This document shows, one piece after another, positions 6,041 through 8,485 of a stretch of 8,485 nt of DNA. Made by a program: the position numbers and the translations under genes. Source of the DNA: Rhodosalinus sp046542825 (GTDB lineage Bacteria; Pseudomonadota; Alphaproteobacteria; Rhodobacterales; Rhodobacteraceae). The stretch is from NCBI RefSeq assembly GCF_046542825.1, contig NZ_JBKHAQ010000117.1:1-8485 (forward strand). The letters run 5' to 3'. The notes under the pieces are model-generated. The model was given only the letters and a program-made list of their open reading frames with translations, did no database searches and was not told the DNA's origin. Each line of letters starts with the position of its first letter. Position 1 is the stretch's first letter.

Positions 6041-6509
6041 ATTCCTCCGCGCCGAAGCGCGGCCCGCCGCTTTCGGTCACGAGGCCGATCCGGTCGAAGC
6101 CGCCGGCATTGAGCGCGCCCATCACCTCCATCACGCGGGCGTAGGGCACGCCGCCGTCGGCGCGCAGGTAGATCTGCGGGCTTTCGCGCTCTTCCGCGAT
6201 GGCGCGCAGCCGCGGGATCAGCTCCTCTGTGGGCACCTCGGTGGTCTGGATCGCGACGGTGCCCTCGCCGGTGAGGGTGATGGTCAGCGGCTCCTCCTCC
6301 GGCGTGGGCAGCGAGCGCGCCGCGCTTTCGGGCAGGTCCACCGGCACCCCCACCGTCATCAGCGGCGCGGCGACCATGAAGATGATCAGCAACACCAGCA
6401 TCACGTCCACGAAGGGCGTGACGTTGATCTCTGCCATGGGCACCGCGCGGCGGCGGCGGCCGCGCCCGCGGCGCGGCATCCCGGCATTCTGCGTGACCCC
6501 TGCGCCCAT
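6039..6509 (-). CDS. tolR: Tol-Pal inner-membrane protein TolR (ExbD family)
   Basis: TolR pairs with TolQ to form the proton channel that energises TolA, and its periplasmic domain can contact peptidoglycan. The 156-residue product has a basic cytoplasmic N-terminus (MPRRGRGRRRRAVPMAEINV), a single membrane helix (about 32-51), and a periplasmic ExbD/TolR domain (about 57-145, including IYLRADGGVPYARVMEVM). The helix holds the essential aspartate D35 in TPFVDVMLVLLIIF, equivalent to E. coli TolR D23. The frame is open further upstream to 6593, but that stretch overlaps the tolQ C-terminus and lacks family likeness. I therefore use the ATG at 6507-6509, reading MGAGVTQNAG, 4 nt after the tolQ stop. 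Its ribosome site is weak, suggesting coupling to tolQ. Residue 11 (ATG at 6477-6479) is a less likely alternative start. Confidence 0.95.
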   Translation of the reverse strand: MGAGVTQNAGMPRRGRGRRRRAVPMAEINVTPFVDVMLVLLIIFMVAAPLMTVGVPVDLPESAARSLPTPEEEPLTITLTGEGTVAIQTTEVPTEELIPRLRAIAEERESPQIYLRADGGVPYARVMEVMGALNAGGFDRIGLVTESGGPRFGAEE

Positions 6510-6513
6510 CGGC

Positions 6514-7209
6514 TCACCCGTCCAGCTGGCGGCTGAGGATGGTGGCGAACTCGTCGGTGAAGGCCTCGTAGCCCGCGGTGATCCGATCGGCATCCGCCGA
6601 GAGCTTGTTATAGAAGATCACCGCCGGGATCGCCGCCAGAAGCCCGAGGCCCGTGGCCAGCAGCGCCTCGGCGATGCCGGGCGCCACGACCGCGAGGTTG
6701 GTGTTGCCCGCCTCGGCGATCTGGATGAAGCTGTGCATGATCCCCCAGACCGTGCCGAAGAGGCCGATGAAGGGCGAGGTCGAGCCCACCGTCGCCAGCA
6801 CCGTCAGCCCCTTCTGCAGGTCCTCGTTCTCGCGCGCGATGGCCACGTCCATGCTGCGTTCGATGCGCGCCTGAACGCCTGCGATCAGCCCGCCGTCGCC
6901 GGTGTGGCTGCGCTGCCATTCCGCCATGCCGGCGGCAAAGACACGCTCCGCCCGCCCCGAGGGCTCGGGGCCCAGATCCTCGTAAAGCTCGTCCAGCGGC
7001 CGGCCCGACCAGAACCGCTCGTCGAAGCGGCGCGCCTCGCTGCGTGCGGCGCGATAGGCGACAAGCTTCTGGATGATGATCGCCCAGGCCCAGAAGGAGG
7101 CCAGCACGAGGATGACCATCACCAGCTTCACCGTGAGGGTGGAGCGCATGAAGAGCCCCCACATGGAGAAATCCATCTCCTGCGCGAGCGCCAGGGTTTC
7201 CGTTTCCAT
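6514..7209 (-). CDS. tolQ: Tol-Pal inner-membrane motor protein TolQ (ExbB/MotA family)
   Basis: TolQ is the multimeric stator-like subunit that, with TolR, converts the proton motive force into TolA movement. The 231-residue product matches the usual length. Three membrane helices are visible: about 28-47 (MVILVLASFWAWAIII), about 136-160 and about 176-200. The second carries the conserved VGSTSPFIGLFGTVWGIMHS and the third GIAEALLATGLGLLAAIPAV. T144 and T186 are the conserved polar residues of the proton path. The large cytoplasmic loop lies between helices 1 and 2, with QARIERSMDVAIARENEDL at its end. The start is ATG at 7207-7209 (METETLALAQEMDFS), the usual family N-terminus. The upstream in-frame extension is Arg/Gly-rich, unlike TolQ, and is rejected. 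The ribosome site (GAGCAGGCGGA) is modest. The 245-bp gap before it probably contains a promoter for tolQRA. Confidence 0.96.
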   Translation of the reverse strand: METETLALAQEMDFSMWGLFMRSTLTVKLVMVILVLASFWAWAIIIQKLVAYRAARSEARRFDERFWSGRPLDELYEDLGPEPSGRAERVFAAGMAEWQRSHTGDGGLIAGVQARIERSMDVAIARENEDLQKGLTVLATVGSTSPFIGLFGTVWGIMHSFIQIAEAGNTNLAVVAPGIAEALLATGLGLLAAIPAVIFYNKLSADADRITAGYEAFTDEFATILSRQLDG

Positions 7210-7454
7210 TCCGCCTGCTCGTCGTTTGCCGGCGCGGCCGCTGCCGCCCCGTCCTGCCCCGGGCCGCCGTCCCGCCACGCACCCCCGGCGCGTGCGGCGC
7301 AACCTCATTGGCCCCGCTTTTAGCGGATTTGACGCGCCAAGGCCAATACAACCGCGCGTGATCGGCCCTTGCATCCGCGATTTGTCGCCGGCGTGCGGTC
7401 TGCTCCTTGCGCCCTGCCGGGCGCGCGTCGCGGCGGCGGGCCGGTGCCGGCCTG
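7210..7454 (-). promoter_or_regulatory. ybgC-tolQ intergenic region, candidate tolQ promoter/leader
   Basis: This 245-bp gap contains no credible gene. It has one A/T-richer island in otherwise GC-rich DNA, at about 7305-7355. There the minus strand offers TTGGCC (7341-7346 region), then 18 nt, then TAAAAG (7317-7322 region), a weak promoter match. The island is framed by inverted repeat ATTGGCC/GGCCAAT (7307-7313 and 7341-7347), with an inner CCGC-TTTTA-GCGG hairpin (7314-7326). No U-tract terminator is seen. A promoter upstream of tolQ would fit the large gap, but the boxes are poor. Confidence 0.35.
7307..7347. repeat. Nested inverted repeats in the tolQ leader
   Basis: Outer arms ATTGGCC (7307-7313) and GGCCAAT (7341-7347) are perfect complements. 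Inside them CCGC (7314-7317) and GCGG (7323-7326) flank TTTTA. The outer pair is symmetric enough to be a protein-binding dyad; the inner one could be a small hairpin in the RNA. Confidence 0.6.
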
Positions 7455-7841
7455 CTAACCCCCGAGGGCGCGCAGGACCTCGGGCAGCCGCACGGGCCGG
7501 CCCGCCGCACCGATCGCCACCAGTTCCACTTCCGCGTCGAAAAGCGCCGCGCCGTCGCGCAGCACCCGCTGGCGCAGGGTCATCCGCGCGGGGCGGGCGG
7601 AGACCACCTCCGTCTCCACGTCCAGCAAATCGTCGAAATGCGCGGGCCTCAGATACTCTGCTGCGATCCGCCGCACCGCAAAGACGGTGCCTGCCTCCCG
7701 CATCGCCCGCTGGTCGAGGCCCAGCGCGCGCACCCAGTCGCTGCGCGCCCGCTCCATGAACTTGAGGTAGTTGGCGTGATAGACGATGCCGCCCATGTCG
7801 GTGTCCTCGTAGTAGACGCGGCACTGGAAGCGGTGGGTCAT
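7455..7841 (-). CDS. ybgC: Acyl-CoA thioesterase YbgC, hot-dog fold, tol-pal associated
   Basis: YbgC proteins are small cytoplasmic hot-dog thioesterases that hydrolyse acyl-CoA esters (short-chain in Haemophilus, longer acyl or acyl-ACP substrates reported in E. coli). They associate with phospholipid synthesis at the inner membrane. They usually head tol-pal operons but are dispensable for Tol function. The 128-residue product (MTHRFQCRVYYEDTDMGGIV...) carries the 4-hydroxybenzoyl-CoA thioesterase-type signature YYEDTDMGGIVYHANYLKFM at 10-29. D15 and H22 are the likely catalytic pair, followed by the ERARSDW helix. The start is ATG at 7839-7841 because a perfect AGGAGG lies 7 nt upstream; the frame also opens at an ATG 39 nt further up, without family likeness. 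The stop is TAG at 7455-7457. It is first in the minus-strand operon, divergent from prpE, and 245 bp from tolQ, so co-transcription with tolQ is plausible but unproven. Confidence 0.94.
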   Translation of the reverse strand: MTHRFQCRVYYEDTDMGGIVYHANYLKFMERARSDWVRALGLDQRAMREAGTVFAVRRIAAEYLRPAHFDDLLDVETEVVSARPARMTLRQRVLRDGAALFDAEVELVAIGAAGRPVRLPEVLRALGG

Positions 7842-7848
7842 GGGGTGT

Positions 7849-7854
7849 CCTCCT
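7849..7854 (-). promoter_or_regulatory. Strong ribosome binding site of ybgC
   Basis: A perfect AGGAGG on the minus strand, 7 nt before the ATG at 7839-7841. It decides this start against the in-frame ATG at 7878-7880. Confidence 0.8.
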
Positions 7855-7864
7855 GTCCCGCGCG

Positions 7865-7889
7865 ACCCTGCGCCCGGCATCCGCAGGGT
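7865..7889 (-). promoter_or_regulatory. Perfect 8-bp stem hairpin in the ybgC leader
   Basis: ACCCTGCG (7865-7872) and CGCAGGGT (7882-7889) are perfect reverse complements around a 9-nt loop. The element sits 10 nt upstream of the ybgC AGGAGG, so in the mRNA it would fold just before the ribosome site. It could be an operator or an RNA element. No poly-U follows, so it is not an intrinsic terminator. Confidence 0.5.
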
Positions 7890-8079
7890 TCAAGGCGCAG
7901 CGCGGCGCGAGCGCGTCAGGCGCGGCGCCCCGGCGCGCGGCGCGCGATCCCGGACAACGCAGTCTCCCACCAGGCGCGCCGAATGAGGAATCTCTCGACA
8001 ACGACCGGGCGCCACCTCCGGCTGGACGCCGACTGCGACGGCGCGTAAACCGGCGCGCAGCGCGCGAGGACGACCCGGG

Positions 8080-8085
8080 AGGAGG
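8080..8085 (+). promoter_or_regulatory. Ribosome binding site of prpE
   Basis: AGGAGG lies 5 nt before the ATG at 8091 and fixes that start. Confidence 0.75.
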
Positions 8086-8090
8086 ACGAG

Positions 8091-8485
8091 ATGAGCTATG
8101 CCGAGGAATATGCGCGGTGGCAGGCCGACCCCGAGGGCTGGTGGCTGGAGGCCGCGCGGGCCATCGACTGGGACCGTTTTCCCGCAACCGCGCTCGACGC
8201 CTCGAAGGCGCCGCTTTACGAGTGGTTCCCCGACGGCATGGTCAACACCTGCTGGAACGCGGTGGACCGCCACGTCGAGGCCGGGCGCGGCGGTCAGCTG
8301 GCGATCATCCACGACAGCCCGGTCACGGGCGTCGTCCACAAGATCACCTATGACGAGCTCAGAAACCGCGTCGCCCGCCTTGCCGGGGCGCTGCGCGCCA
8401 AGGGTGTCGGGAAGGGCGACCGCGTCGTGATCTACATGCCGATGGTGCCCGAGGCGCTGGAGGCGATGCTGGCCTGCGCGCGGCT
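8091..8485 (+). CDS. prpE: Propionyl-CoA synthetase PrpE, N-terminal part (cut by window edge)
   Basis: PrpE is a cytoplasmic acyl-CoA synthetase of the ANL superfamily (acetyl-CoA synthetase branch). It activates propionate to propionyl-CoA through an acyl-adenylate, feeding the methylcitrate or methylmalonyl-CoA route. The first 131 codons are present out of roughly 630 expected. Visible are the N-terminal ACAS-N-type region (MSYAEEYARWQADPEGWWLE, about 1-20) and PLYEWFPDGMVNTCWNAVDRH (about 42-62), whose NTCWNAVDRH is the branch-typical motif. The start of the AMP-binding domain follows, with ITYDELRNRVARLAGALRAKG (85-105) and GDRVVIYMPMVPEALEAMLACAR (109-131). The adenylation loop and the C-terminal lysine lie beyond the edge, so propionyl versus acetyl preference cannot be judged from active-site residues; I call PrpE from overall N-terminal likeness. 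It is divergent from the tol-pal operon, with no evident functional tie. Confidence 0.88.
   Translation, partial: MSYAEEYARWQADPEGWWLEAARAIDWDRFPATALDASKAPLYEWFPDGMVNTCWNAVDRHVEAGRGGQLAIIHDSPVTGVVHKITYDELRNRVARLAGALRAKGVGKGDRVVIYMPMVPEALEAMLACAR

Larger units (their letters stand above)
7842..8090. other. Divergent ybgC/prpE intergenic region (249 bp)
   Basis: The region holds the ybgC ribosome site and leader hairpin on the left and the prpE ribosome site on the right. Between them lies a GC-only low-complexity stretch (about 7894-7946) in which GCGCGGCGCG occurs twice (7900-7909 and 7935-7944). A patch less rich in G/C is at 7978-8003. TCGACA at 7995-8000 resembles a plus-strand -35 box but has no matching -10 at the right distance. 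GCGCGC-A-GCGCGC (8053-8065) is a dyad 25 bp before prpE. Two divergent promoters must lie here or nearby, but I cannot place them. Confidence 0.4.

Noticed and set aside
6510..6593. Extended tolR start 28 codons upstream
   Set aside because: It overlaps the tolQ C-terminal codons and looks unlike TolR; the ATG at 6509 begins the usual MGAGV form.
7210..8187. Upstream in-frame extension of tolQ reaching beyond ybgC
   Set aside because: The extension overlaps ybgC in another frame and is Arg/Gly/Pro-rich; the METETLALAQEMDFS start at 7209 matches the family N-terminus and length.
1..8485. Search by eye for CRISPR, tRNA/rRNA, insertion sequences, attachment sites and U-tract terminators
   Set aside because: None seen; the gaps are short and the genes are a conserved core locus, so there is no support for a mobile or undescribed defence system here.

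Overview
The window is a GC-rich alphaproteobacterial chromosome segment, most likely from a Rhodobacterales (Rhodobacter/Roseobacter-type) bacterium. I base this on FtsH, TolA, TolQ, TolR and PrpE sequences typical of that order, on very strong G/C preference at third codon positions, and on the gene order. I see no transposase, integrase, phage gene, CRISPR array or tRNA/rRNA gene, so this is core chromosome.

Almost everything lies on the minus strand and reads right to left as one Tol-Pal cell-envelope locus: ybgC (7455-7841), tolQ (6514-7209), tolR (6039-6509), tolA (4832-6028), tolB (3325-4656), pal (2708-3229), cpoB/ybgF (1873-2703), tilS (647-1876) and the 5' part of ftsH (1-568, running off the left edge). 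On the plus strand, prpE (propionyl-CoA synthetase, 8091 to the right edge) is divergent from ybgC across a 249-bp GC-rich gap.

TolQ and TolR form the inner-membrane proton-driven motor. TolA is the energised, periplasm-spanning arm. TolB and the lipoprotein Pal are the periplasmic and outer-membrane partners, and CpoB links the system to septal peptidoglycan synthesis. YbgC is a hot-dog acyl-CoA thioesterase that customarily heads this operon. TilS (tRNA-Ile2 lysidine synthetase) and FtsH (membrane AAA+ protease) follow, as is common in alphaproteobacteria. Spacing is tight: tolQ/tolR 4 nt, tolR/tolA 10 nt, pal/cpoB 4 nt, and a GTGA overlap at cpoB/tilS. Larger gaps that could hold internal promoters lie before tolQ (245 bp), tolB (175 bp), pal (95 bp) and ftsH (78 bp). 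Three genes use non-ATG starts: tolA and tilS use GTG, ftsH uses TTG.

The system itself is well known. The least ordinary feature is the tolA-tolB junction. There a 60-codon open frame starts in an ATGA overlap with the tolA stop and ends in an ATGA overlap with the tolB start, and it carries a perfect 15-bp tandem duplication. Its codon use is unlike the neighbouring genes, so it may be a translational-coupling leader rather than a protein of its own. Secondary points are a twin-arginine-like TolB signal peptide, a Pro/Glu-rich TolA stalk, two cysteine pairs (TolA and Pal), hairpins in the ybgC and tolQ leaders, and a possible ftsH promoter overlapping the tilS stop codon.
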